The position numbers and the translations under genes were made by a program. From Palsa-1150 sp036490515 (lineage in GTDB: Bacteria; Myxococcota_A; Polyangia; Polyangiales; Polyangiaceae): DNA of 64,000 bases. Positions within the stretch are counted from its first letter, which is position 1, and every line of letters begins with the position of its first letter. Below, piece by piece: positions 35,788-43,139 of this stretch. The notes beneath the pieces are model-generated. The model ran no database searches, had not been told where the DNA came from, and saw nothing but the letters and a program-made list of their open reading frames with translations. The stretch is taken from assembly GCA_036490515.1 (NCBI GenBank), contig DASXDU010000007.1, positions 62,001 through 126,000 of the forward strand. Direction: 5' to 3'.

Positions 35788-36911
35788 GTGACGCTCAGCG
35801 CGTGCCATTCCTCGATCTCACCGCCGCCAACGCTGAGGTGCGATCGGAACTCGACGAGGCGTATGCCCGCGTGATGTCGAGCGGGATCTTCGTCCTGGGG
35901 CCCGAGGTGGCGGCGTTCGAGCGGGAATTCGCGGAGTACTGCGGCGCTCGCCATTGCATAGGAGTCGGCAACGGTCTGGAGGCACTGCACCTCGTACTTC
36001 GCGGTTGGGGAATCGGCGCGGGGGACGAGGTGATTGTTCCGAGCAACACCTACATTGCGACGTGGCTGGCCGTCACTTTCGCCGGCGCGACTGTCGTGCC
36101 AGTCGAACCGGACGAGGTCACGATGCTGCTCGATCCTGGTCGGATAGAGGCGGCGATCACGTCGCATACGCGAGCCGTCATCCCCGTCCATCTATACGGA
36201 TCGGTGTGCGACATGACGGAGATCTCGAGGCTCGCGGAGAGGCGCGGCTTGCGGGTGTTGGAGGACGCGGCACAGGCCCATGGCGCCCGGTGGCTCGGTC
36301 GTCGCGCCGGGGGCCTGGGAGATGCCGCAGGCTTCAGCTTTTACCCTTCCAAGAATCTCGGGGCCCTCGGCGACGGCGGAGCGGTAACCACCAACGATGA
36401 CGTCTTGGCCGACCGGGTGCGGCTATTGCGTAACTACGGATCGCGCGTCAAGTACGAACACGATGTGCCGGGCTTCAACTCGCGCCTCGACGAGCTGCAG
36501 GCGGCCTTTCTCAGGGTAAGGCTGCGTTATTTGGACGCATGGAACGAGCGCCGAAGGAGCGTTGCAGCAAGATACCTCACGGAACTCGCAGATCTGAGGA
36601 CCGTTACGTTGCCGCGCCCGAGCGATTCATGTGAACCGGTATGGCATCTGTTCGCAATTCGTCATGCCAATAGGGCGCTCGTTCGGCAGTGTCTCGCGGA
36701 GAGGGGAGTCGACACCCTCATTCATTATCCGATCCCGCCCGCGCGTTCGCTGGCCTATCGCGGGACAATCGATGCTGCATCGTCTCCGATGGCGGATGGC
36801 ATATCGGAAACGATCCTTAGTATCCCGATGGGCCCACACATGCGCCAGGAACAGATCCAGCGCGTGATCGAGGCGCTGCGAGCGACGGGCGGGAGCGCGC
36901 TCAGCGCTTGA
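35784..36911 (+). CDS. Sugar 3-aminotransferase (DegT/DnrJ/EryC1/StrS, FdtB/QdtB-like)
   Basis: A 375-residue PLP-dependent sugar aminotransferase. It starts VPFLDLTAANAEVR and has GVGNGLEALHLVLRGWGIG, VIVPSNTYIATWLA, VLEDAAQAHGA and the PLP-binding lysine in FSFYPSKNLGALGDGGAV, then DELQAAFLRVRL and DTLIHYPIPP. The F/YYPSKNLGALGDGGA context and its position after the FdtA-like ketoisomerase point to amination at C3 of dTDP-3-keto-6-deoxyhexose, giving dTDP-3-amino-3,6-dideoxyhexose. The acetyltransferase for the next step is encoded just downstream on the opposite strand. Confidence 0.9.
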   Translation: MSDAQRVPFLDLTAANAEVRSELDEAYARVMSSGIFVLGPEVAAFEREFAEYCGARHCIGVGNGLEALHLVLRGWGIGAGDEVIVPSNTYIATWLAVTFAGATVVPVEPDEVTMLLDPGRIEAAITSHTRAVIPVHLYGSVCDMTEISRLAERRGLRVLEDAAQAHGARWLGRRAGGLGDAAGFSFYPSKNLGALGDGGAVTTNDDVLADRVRLLRNYGSRVKYEHDVPGFNSRLDELQAAFLRVRLRYLDAWNERRRSVAARYLTELADLRTVTLPRPSDSCEPVWHLFAIRHANRALVRQCLAERGVDTLIHYPIPPARSLAYRGTIDAASSPMADGISETILSIPMGPHMRQEQIQRVIEALRATGGSALSA

Positions 36912-36915
36912 CGGT

Positions 36916-37476
36916 CTACTGACCGTCTCCGGATGGTTCGAGGCGATCCCCGCGCAGGAGGTACCGCTTTCCGCAGGAGCAATTCTGGAAGGTCGGAGGG
37001 AGCAGGCTTTCGCCGCAGGAGCAGACCCACCCGCGGATGGTTGCCGGGTTCCCCGCGACCAGTGCGTATGCCGGCACGTCTCGTGTGACGACCGCCCCGG
37101 CCCCGACCAGCGCATACTCTCCGATAGTTACTCCGGGACAGATCACGGCACCGCCGCCAAGGCTTGCGCCCCGCTTGACGAGCGTGCGCGCATATTGTGG
37201 CGGATGAGCTCTGCTCCGCGGGCGGAAGTCGTTGGTGAAGACCGCGCTTGGCCCCACGAAGACGTCGTCTTCCAGGACGATTCCGGTCCAAACCGAAACG
37301 TGTGTCTTGACAGTTACGCGATGCCCGATCACCGCTCCTGTTTCTATGAATACGTGGTCACAGATGTTGCAATCGTCTCCGACGCTTGAACCGTCGCATA
37401 CGTTGACGAATGCCCAGATACGAGTTCTATCGCCGATCCGAGCCTGTTTGCCTATGATGGCGGATGGGTGACGCAT
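36916..37476 (-). CDS. Left-handed beta-helix sugar N-acetyltransferase (FdtC/QdtC-like) with C-terminal zinc ribbon
   Basis: A 186-residue LbH acyltransferase built of hexapeptide repeats (IGKQARIGDRTRIWAFVNVCDG, IGHRVTVKTHVSVWTGIVLEDDVFVGPSAVFTND, LGGGAVICPGVTIGEYALVGAGAVVTRDVP). NDFRPRS carries the conserved Asn-Asp acceptor-site region of WlbB/QdtC-type enzymes. A short C-terminal tail carries two CSC motifs (VCSCGESLL and NCSCGKRYL), a likely zinc ribbon not required in the family. The frame is open to 37593, but MRHPSAIIG at 37476 begins the fold. It would acetylate the 3-amino sugar to dTDP-Fuc3NAc or dTDP-Qui3NAc. Confidence 0.85.
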   Translation of the reverse strand: MRHPSAIIGKQARIGDRTRIWAFVNVCDGSSVGDDCNICDHVFIETGAVIGHRVTVKTHVSVWTGIVLEDDVFVGPSAVFTNDFRPRSRAHPPQYARTLVKRGASLGGGAVICPGVTIGEYALVGAGAVVTRDVPAYALVAGNPATIRGWVCSCGESLLPPTFQNCSCGKRYLLRGDRLEPSGDGQ

Positions 37477-37514
37477 GGGTTCGGGCGGCCGCGGCTCGAA
37501 ACCCCCTGGAGCCG

Positions 37515-38522
37515 CTATCGTGCCTGTAGACGTTGAAGATACCACGCCACGGTCTTGCGGATCCCCGTCTCGAAGCTCTCGAGCGGCATCCACCCGAAGG
37601 TTCTCCGTACCTTGCTCGCGTCGATGGCGTAGCGCCAGTCATGGCCGGGGCGGTCCCGCACGAATGTGATGAGGGACTCATGGGGTGCCCGTTCTGGGAG
37701 CATCTCGTCCATGACGCCGCAGATGGTGCGGGCAATGGTGAGGTTGGCTGCCTCCGCGTCGCCCCCAATGCAGTACGTTTCGCCCGACGACCCGTTCGCA
37801 AGAACCGCCCCGATGGCTCGGCAGTGGTCCGCGACGTACAGCCAGTCCCGCCTGTTGGAACCGTCCCCGTAAACGGGGATCGGCTGGCGCGCCAATGCGC
37901 TCCGAATGACGGTAGGAATGAATTTCTCGGGATGCTGGTGCGGGCCGTAGTTGTTGGAGCAGTTCGACACCGTGACTGGGAGGCCGAACGTGTGGTGGTA
38001 CGCGCGAACCAGATGGTCGCTTGAGGCTTTGGACGCCGAATAGGGAGAATTTGGTTGGTATGGGGTCGATTCGTCGAACCTGGGGTCGTTGAGAGCGAGT
38101 GTGCCATATACTTCATCGGTGGAGACGTGGTGAAAGCGCGTCGATGCGTCGCCTGCCCAGACGTCGCGTGCCGCCTCCAGCAACGTGAACGTGCCCACGA
38201 CGTTCGTGTGTATGAATGGCGCGGGACCATCTATGGATCGATCGACATGGCTCTCGGCTGCAAAGTGCACGATCGTGTCCACGGCTTCTTGCTCGAGGAG
38301 ACGGCGTACGAGCGCGCGATCACAAATGTCACCCTGCACGAACTGGTGACGTGAGGAGTCGCGCACGCTCGCCAGGTTCTCCAGCGAGCCCGCGTAGGTG
38401 AGCCGGTCCAGGTCGACGACGTGCACGTCGTGGTCCTCGCCGAGCCACCATGCGATGAAGTTCGAACCGATGAACCCTGCACCGCCGGTTACTAGGGCCC
38501 GACGGGGTCGATGCTCAGGCAT
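37515..38522 (-). CDS. rmlB: dTDP-glucose 4,6-dehydratase
   Basis: A 335-residue RmlB. It has VTGGAGFIGSNFI at the NAD site, DRLTYAGSLENL, HFAAESHVDRSI, STDEVYGTL, the SPYSASKASSDHLVRAYHHTFGLP active site (YxxxK), CSNNYGPHQHPEKFIP and GDGSNRRDWLYVADHC. All are diagnostic for this enzyme, which makes dTDP-4-keto-6-deoxyglucose. Its start overlaps the rmlA stop by eight bases. No rmlC or rmlD is present here; the intermediate is instead passed to the FdtA/FdtB/FdtC-like enzymes next door. Confidence 0.95.
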   Translation of the reverse strand: MPEHRPRRALVTGGAGFIGSNFIAWWLGEDHDVHVVDLDRLTYAGSLENLASVRDSSRHQFVQGDICDRALVRRLLEQEAVDTIVHFAAESHVDRSIDGPAPFIHTNVVGTFTLLEAARDVWAGDASTRFHHVSTDEVYGTLALNDPRFDESTPYQPNSPYSASKASSDHLVRAYHHTFGLPVTVSNCSNNYGPHQHPEKFIPTVIRSALARQPIPVYGDGSNRRDWLYVADHCRAIGAVLANGSSGETYCIGGDAEAANLTIARTICGVMDEMLPERAPHESLITFVRDRPGHDWRYAIDASKVRRTFGWMPLESFETGIRKTVAWYLQRLQAR

Positions 38523-39249
38523 GAGGTAGGATCTGGTTCTGAGTCGCCGATAGCAGCTGGTTCGCTTCTAGATACGACTCGAAGGTCCCTGCGTCGGTCC
38601 ATCGTCCGTTGCAGACGTCGTACTCGAGTTGTCGTTTGGCAATGTACGCGTTGTTGACCGCAGTGATCTCGAACTCCCCACGGTTGGACGGTGTGGTTTG
38701 GCGGATCACGTCAAAAACGTGGGCATCGTAGAAATAGAGCCCGACGACGGCCAGCGAGGACCGCGGACGTGCGGGCTTCTCTTCGATCTCGATGACCTGG
38801 TGCTCGTCGAGAGCAGCGACTCCGTAGCGTTCGGGGTCCCCGACCGCCTTGAGTAGAACGCGCGCGCCCGCGGTCTGCTCCTCGAAGCGCCGCACGTACG
38901 GGGCGATCGAGCGCTCGAAGACGTTGTCTCCGAGCAGAACGGCGATCTTCCCTCCGGCGGCGAAGCCCTCCGCGAGCGCGAGGGCATGGGCGATCCCACC
39001 GGCGGTCTCCTGTACGCGGTACGTGAGGGAGCACCCGGTGTCGGCCCCGCTTCCGAGGCAGTTGACGATGTCCCCCATGTGCTCAGTGCTCGTCACCACG
39101 AGGATGTCGCGCACCCCGGCGTCTACAAGCAGACGGAGCGGGTGAAAGATCATCGGTTCTCGCCCAACCGGCAGGAGGTGCTTGTTGGTCGCCTTGGTCA
39201 GCGGGTGCAACCGCGTACCCTTCCCACCCGCGAGGATCACACCCTTCAT
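38515..39249 (-). CDS. rmlA: Glucose-1-phosphate thymidylyltransferase (short form)
   Basis: A 244-residue sugar-phosphate nucleotidyltransferase. It has MKGVILAGGKGTRLHPLTKATNKHLLPVG, DILVVTSTEHMGDIV, IAVLLGDNVFERSI, EKPARPRSS, VGLYFYDAHVFDVI and RGEFEITAVNNAYI, typical of RmlA, though shorter than the roughly 290-residue tetrameric enzymes. The start at 39249 is chosen because it begins the conserved motif and has a GGAGAG stretch about eight bases upstream; MSGELK at 39267 is possible. It makes dTDP-glucose for rmlB, whose start overlaps this gene's stop. Confidence 0.88.
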   Translation of the reverse strand: MKGVILAGGKGTRLHPLTKATNKHLLPVGREPMIFHPLRLLVDAGVRDILVVTSTEHMGDIVNCLGSGADTGCSLTYRVQETAGGIAHALALAEGFAAGGKIAVLLGDNVFERSIAPYVRRFEEQTAGARVLLKAVGDPERYGVAALDEHQVIEIEEKPARPRSSLAVVGLYFYDAHVFDVIRQTTPSNRGEFEITAVNNAYIAKRQLEYDVCNGRWTDAGTFESYLEANQLLSATQNQILPHA

Positions 39250-39558
39250 CTTCAGCTCTCCGGACATGGGATCTATATCCGCTGCCTGAGTACGCCGGCA
39301 AGCGAGGCGACGAGAAGGAGCCTGCGACCTTCGTTGCGGGGAGGGTGGGCACTCATTCGAACGACGCAAACGGCGGCACGCAAGAAATCACGGCCCTCGG
39401 CGCCATGCGACGTCATTCGATGCGGCGCTCGTGACCTAGGCGGGCCTTCCCGACCACGCGCGTTCCATTGCGGGCGCATCGCTCCAGCGGCAAGCTGGTG
39501 CCTGAACCGGGCTGTTGCCGTCCCGTCGACGACCGCGACCGTCGTGACACTGAGCGTT

Positions 39559-41211
39559 TCATGGCGTCGGGTCGCGTGACGTGGCGATGGTACGCCCGCC
39601 GGACCGGAGCCGCCCCTCCTCAACGAGGATGACGCGGTCGGCGGCAGCAAGCAGCCCCTCGGTATGCGCGGCCAGCATGACCCGACCTCCCGCGCTGGCG
39701 AAGTCCCGAACGAGTCTGATTACCAGTGCGATTCCATCGCGATCAAGGTTTGCGTCCGGCTCGTCAAGGACCCAAATCTTTGCGTCCCGGCAGAGCAGTC
39801 GGGCGAGCGCGACACGCTGCCGCTGGCCAACGGAGAGAGCGTCCACTCGAACGTCCAGTTCCGGACCGAGACGAGCGAGCGCGCTGAGCATCCCGACGCG
39901 ACGCAGTGAGTCGCGCATCCGTTCGTCGCTTGCGCCGGCGGCCAGAAATCGAATCGCCGAACGCACGTCGGACCGAAACGGTAGGTACGGTCGCTGGGGT
40001 AGGAATGCAGTCTTCCTACGCCACTCCTCGGGATCCAGATCGGACAGCGCGGTTCCACCTATGGTCACACGCCCTGCCAATGGGAACCCGAGCCCCATGA
40101 GTAACCGAAGACAAGTGCTCTTCCCTGAACCGTTTGCGCCGGCAAGTGCCACGATTGGCCGGTCCCAGTGGAGCGTCACCTCGCGGAGGGCGAGCGCGTC
40201 CCGAGACGTCCCCTCGTACCGAAACGAGACCTCCTCGAGCGAGATTTGTGCGAGATGCTCGGAGGGAGGAGCGCCGATCCGGGGCGAGTCGGGCGACCTC
40301 GGTGCCTGCGCGAGGACACCTGTAACCACCGCGACCCAGCGCTCGGCGCGGACCATCGATTGCAGCCCCTGAGCCACGCCTACGAAGGCGGGCGTCACGC
40401 TCGCAAACAGCGCCAGATCGGCTAGGCCGATGATCGGCATGTACCCGCTTCGTCGCGCGCCTGCGGCGATCAGAAGCGCGACGACGACAGCGATTGCCAG
40501 CATCGGGAGGCGGCCCGCGATTACGGAGGACACGGCTACGCGCGTGCTCGCGGATGCCCACGCGTCAGCATACGCGGCAGCCTCGGAGAGGAAACCAAGG
40601 CGCCGTCCGGAGGCGACGATCTCGAGCCGTCCCTCCAGCGCGTCGACGAGACTGGCGATGACTGGTTCCTGGCGTTTCCACGCAAGTTCGCTCAGGCGAT
40701 GCAGCCTGCCACGCGTCCATGCCAGCGCCGCACCCGCCATCAGTGCGAGCAGTGCAGCCGCCAGTACCAGTCGCCCGGGCTCGATCACAGAGACGAGTAT
40801 CGCGAGGACACCTGAAGCCGCGACATCGGCGACGAGCACGGGAAGCTCCTGTCCGATCTGTAGGGTCGAGCGACGGATACCCTGCAGAAGCTCAGTGCGC
40901 GCGTCCTCCTCGGGAAGAACGTTGTTCTGGAGAACGTCGCCACCGAGGACTGCGCTGGTGACACGACGGAAGAGGTCGGCTTCCGTACGGGCGGTCAGCG
41001 CACCTTGGGTGAAGGTGCGGAACGTGAATGTGGCCGCGAGGGCCACTGTGAAAAGGAGCTTCGTCGTGACCGCCTGCCCGAAGAGGGACCACGCGAATGC
41101 CGGCGTGAGGAGGCGTTCGATAAACGCAAGGGCCGCGATGATCGAGCCCCGCCGCACGATCGGCGGGGACGCGACCTTGCGCAATTCACGGAGCGTAGAG
41201 GGCCGCTGCAT
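39559..41211 (-). CDS. ABC half-transporter (membrane domain fused to ATPase)
   Basis: A protein of about 550 residues. The N-terminal membrane domain (about 1-300; helices such as LLFTVALAATFTFRTFT, LVADVAASGVLAILVSVI, LVLAAALLALMAGAALAW, MLAIAVVVALLIAAGA) is joined to an ATPase with Walker A ALAGANGSGKSTCL, Q-loop FLPQRPYLP, signature LSVGQRQRVALARLL and Walker B IWVLDEPDANLD. The type I exporter layout fits MsbA/McjD-like proteins, although the usual signature LSGGQ is LSVGQ. It might export a polysaccharide precursor, or the lasso peptide made from the cluster 1.8 kb away. An open extension to 41268 lacks support. Confidence 0.8.
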   Translation of the reverse strand: MQRPSTLRELRKVASPPIVRRGSIIAALAFIERLLTPAFAWSLFGQAVTTKLLFTVALAATFTFRTFTQGALTARTEADLFRRVTSAVLGGDVLQNNVLPEEDARTELLQGIRRSTLQIGQELPVLVADVAASGVLAILVSVIEPGRLVLAAALLALMAGAALAWTRGRLHRLSELAWKRQEPVIASLVDALEGRLEIVASGRRLGFLSEAAAYADAWASASTRVAVSSVIAGRLPMLAIAVVVALLIAAGARRSGYMPIIGLADLALFASVTPAFVGVAQGLQSMVRAERWVAVVTGVLAQAPRSPDSPRIGAPPSEHLAQISLEEVSFRYEGTSRDALALREVTLHWDRPIVALAGANGSGKSTCLRLLMGLGFPLAGRVTIGGTALSDLDPEEWRRKTAFLPQRPYLPFRSDVRSAIRFLAAGASDERMRDSLRRVGMLSALARLGPELDVRVDALSVGQRQRVALARLLCRDAKIWVLDEPDANLDRDGIALVIRLVRDFASAGGRVMLAAHTEGLLAAADRVILVEEGRLRSGGRTIATSRDPTP

Positions 41212-41297
41212 ATGCGGCTGCCATCCTACGTGAGGACGTGCAAGGGAGCCGTATCCCAAAACGTGCACGACTGGCTTCGGGGGCCTACCATTTGTCC

Positions 41298-41888
41298 ATG
41301 GCTTGGGCTCGGGTCACGCTGATGACTACCGGAATCGGAGGCGCATTCGGCTTGGTCATCGCGTGCAGTCTCGGCACGAATGGCCTCGGTGCGAGCGGTG
41401 GGGATGCGGCCGTGATCGACGTCATGATCGAACCCGATGTCGCCGTCGCTCTCGATGCCGATGCGGATGGCGATGGCGGGGAGGAAGCGGCGCTGCCCGA
41501 TGTCGTCACCGAGGCGACCCCGCAGTACTCGTGCAACGCGTCGAACTGCGGCGGTGCGTGCTGCGAGAATCAGTGCGTGCCGCGGAACTGCGCGGGATGC
41601 GCCACGGGCAGCCTGTTCTGCCCATACGATCTCTCCCTCTCCGGCTCAAACGGACTCTGCGTCGAGAGCTGCGCGGCCTGTACCGCCAACGGGTCGAATG
41701 CGCCCACGGCCTGTTACACGTGCGGCGGGGGCCTCACGCTCGCGCAATGCGCCACAAATCCCAGCTCTTGCCCACAGACCCTCTCTGCGGGTGCGTGTCC
41801 CTGCGGGTCCGTCGACGCTTCGGACTGCCCCGGCTCAGGGCAGACTTGCGTCGACGCGGGCGCACAAGGAGTCTGCCTCTCGCACTGA
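41298..41888 (+). CDS. Cys-rich secreted lipoprotein
   Basis: A 196-residue protein. A signal peptide (MTTGIGGAFGLVIAC, lipobox VIAC) is followed by an Asp/Ala/Gly-rich linker and a C-terminal domain with more than 15 Cys in short spacings (NCGGACCENQCVPRNCAGC, GACPCGSVDASDCPG). This is typical of disulfide-knotted surface lipoproteins of Myxococcota. No named family was recognised. The first ATG of the longer frame is at 41238, but the ATG at 41298 is the first that leaves a proper signal peptide; the ATG at 41322 is also possible. It diverges from the ABC transporter and converges with the Cys-rich lipoprotein at 41907. Confidence 0.6.
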   Translation: MAWARVTLMTTGIGGAFGLVIACSLGTNGLGASGGDAAVIDVMIEPDVAVALDADADGDGGEEAALPDVVTEATPQYSCNASNCGGACCENQCVPRNCAGCATGSLFCPYDLSLSGSNGLCVESCAACTANGSNAPTACYTCGGGLTLAQCATNPSSCPQTLSAGACPCGSVDASDCPGSGQTCVDAGAQGVCLSH

Positions 41889-41906
41889 TTTCTTGGGGAT
41901 GCTTGG

Positions 41907-42860
41907 CTACTGAGTGAACGTCGCGCAGATGCCATTGGGGACACCGGGGTCGCTGAACACATCGGTATTCGAGCACGCGGGGAAGGCGCACACGCCGCTG
42001 AGGCACGCCTGACCGTACACGCAGCTGGAACCCGCATCCTGAGCAGGCTGACATGTTCCACCGTCCGCCGTGGCCTGGCAGTAGAGTGCAGGCGTACCCT
42101 CACCGAGGTACGTGCAGTCAGTGGATAGGACTTGGTCCTGACACGGTTGTCCCAGCCCCTCAAGCGGAGTACATACATGGGTGGCGGTGGAGCAATAGAG
42201 CCCCGCTTGGCACTGAATGGAATCGACACACGGCCCCTGCCCGCTCCCGAGTGTCCCTTGCATCGCGCCGAAGCAGGTGTCGCGTACCCCATCGAGAGCG
42301 CTGGCAGCGACCGTTCCGCAACTGAAGGAGAGGAAATCTCGCAGGCAATCGTAAGCGGTGGACGCGTCATAGGTCACAGCACCGGAATCAAGCGCCGCGT
42401 TAAACCGCGCGATCCCGAACGCTCCCCCGTAGGTGTCGTACAGCGGAACGCATCCGCCGTCGCCGTCCTGGTTCCAGGTACCGCCGTCCAAGACGGCGCA
42501 GCACTCGCGCAATCGATTGCAGAATGCCTCGTCGACGGCATGCGGGAAATCGCCGAGCGGTGGGACGTCGATGCTGACGTCGCCGACGTCCGCGAAGCTC
42601 TGCACATCAGCGGCCCCTGAGTCGGGCATCGATCCGTCTCCGCCGTCCTGCTTCGCCTCCGAAGAGGCGTCGGAAGAAACGTCCGCGAAGACGTCTACTC
42701 CTGGCCCGGTGTCTTGCGTGGTGACATCGTTTCCCCCGTCGTGTTCCGAGTTCCCGCCGCTGCTGCTACTGCCGCAGGCAACGACCGGTAGCGCCCCGGC
42801 GGTCGCTCCAACGACGCCGAAGCCGAGGGCAAAGACGATCCTAGACCCCGTCAAGCTCAT
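41907..42860 (-). CDS. Cys-rich secreted lipoprotein (Dickkopf-like Cys pattern)
   Basis: A 317-residue protein. A signal peptide ends in ALPVVACGSSSSGG (lipobox VVAC), followed by a long Asp/Ser/Gly linker. The folded part begins near residue 105 (HAVDEAFCNRLRECCAVL), and a Cys-rich tail resembles myxobacterial Dickkopf N-terminal-type repeats (CVDSIQCQAGLYCSTATHVCTPLEGLGQPC). Such proteins are outer-surface lipoproteins of unknown role. Its start is 111 bases from the lasso precursor start on the other strand, so the two share a divergent control region. Confidence 0.65.
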   Translation of the reverse strand: MSLTGSRIVFALGFGVVGATAGALPVVACGSSSSGGNSEHDGGNDVTTQDTGPGVDVFADVSSDASSEAKQDGGDGSMPDSGAADVQSFADVGDVSIDVPPLGDFPHAVDEAFCNRLRECCAVLDGGTWNQDGDGGCVPLYDTYGGAFGIARFNAALDSGAVTYDASTAYDCLRDFLSFSCGTVAASALDGVRDTCFGAMQGTLGSGQGPCVDSIQCQAGLYCSTATHVCTPLEGLGQPCQDQVLSTDCTYLGEGTPALYCQATADGGTCQPAQDAGSSCVYGQACLSGVCAFPACSNTDVFSDPGVPNGICATFTQ

Positions 42861-42920
42861 GGTCGGAAAATAGCACGACGCAGAAGCAAACGCCGCAGGC
42901 CTCCAAGGAGCCGGATTTCG

Positions 42921-42944
42921 GGGGGCGCATTGAATGGCGCCCCC
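42921..42944 (+). promoter_or_regulatory. Perfect 8-bp hairpin in the lasso cluster leader region
   Basis: GGGGGCGC (42921-42928) and GCGCCCCC (42937-42944) form a perfect inverted repeat around the eight-base loop ATTGAATG. It lies 27 bases before the precursor start, in the 111-bp divergent spacer. It could be a 5' RNA structure affecting precursor translation, an operator, or an attenuator; no U-run follows it, so a simple terminator is unlikely. Confidence 0.4.
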
Positions 42945-42971
42945 GCCTGGTGGTACTAATGTGGGAGCCTA

Positions 42972-43139
42972 ATGCGCGCAAAGAGCCCCCTACGCCTCTC
43001 CGACGTTCCTGCCGAGCCCAGGCGCGCTCGCGCTTACTCCCCTCCCACACTCAAGCGGCTCGGGAGGGTCAGCGACCTCACGGCTGGGGCGGGGACTAAG
43101 GCGGGCGATGCCAGTGGCCCTTCGCTAGTTCACGCTTGA
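42972..43139 (+). CDS. Lasso peptide precursor (A protein)
   Basis: A 55-residue peptide beginning MRAKSPLRLS, with a TGGGAG ribosome-binding stretch four bases before the ATG. Residues 22-37 match the conserved lasso leader pattern YxxPxLxxxGxxxxxT exactly: Tyr22, Pro25, Leu27, Gly31 and Thr37. Thr37 is at position -2, so cleavage is expected after Ala38. The 17-residue core is GAGTKAGDASGPSLVHA. Gly1 and Asp8 of the core are at the spacing used for an eight-residue macrolactam ring, leaving a nine-residue loop and tail. Its TGA stop overlaps the TTG start of the cyclase gene (TTGA). The gene context (cyclase, kinase, B1, B2) is decisive; the peptide is too short for most gene finders. Confidence 0.88.
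   Translation: MRAKSPLRLSDVPAEPRRARAYSPPTLKRLGRVSDLTAGAGTKAGDASGPSLVHA

Noticed and set aside
42959..43099. Alternative precursor frame starting MWEPNARKEP
   Set aside because: It encodes 46 residues with no lasso leader pattern, while the overlapping frame from 42972 fits the pattern exactly and runs into the cyclase start.
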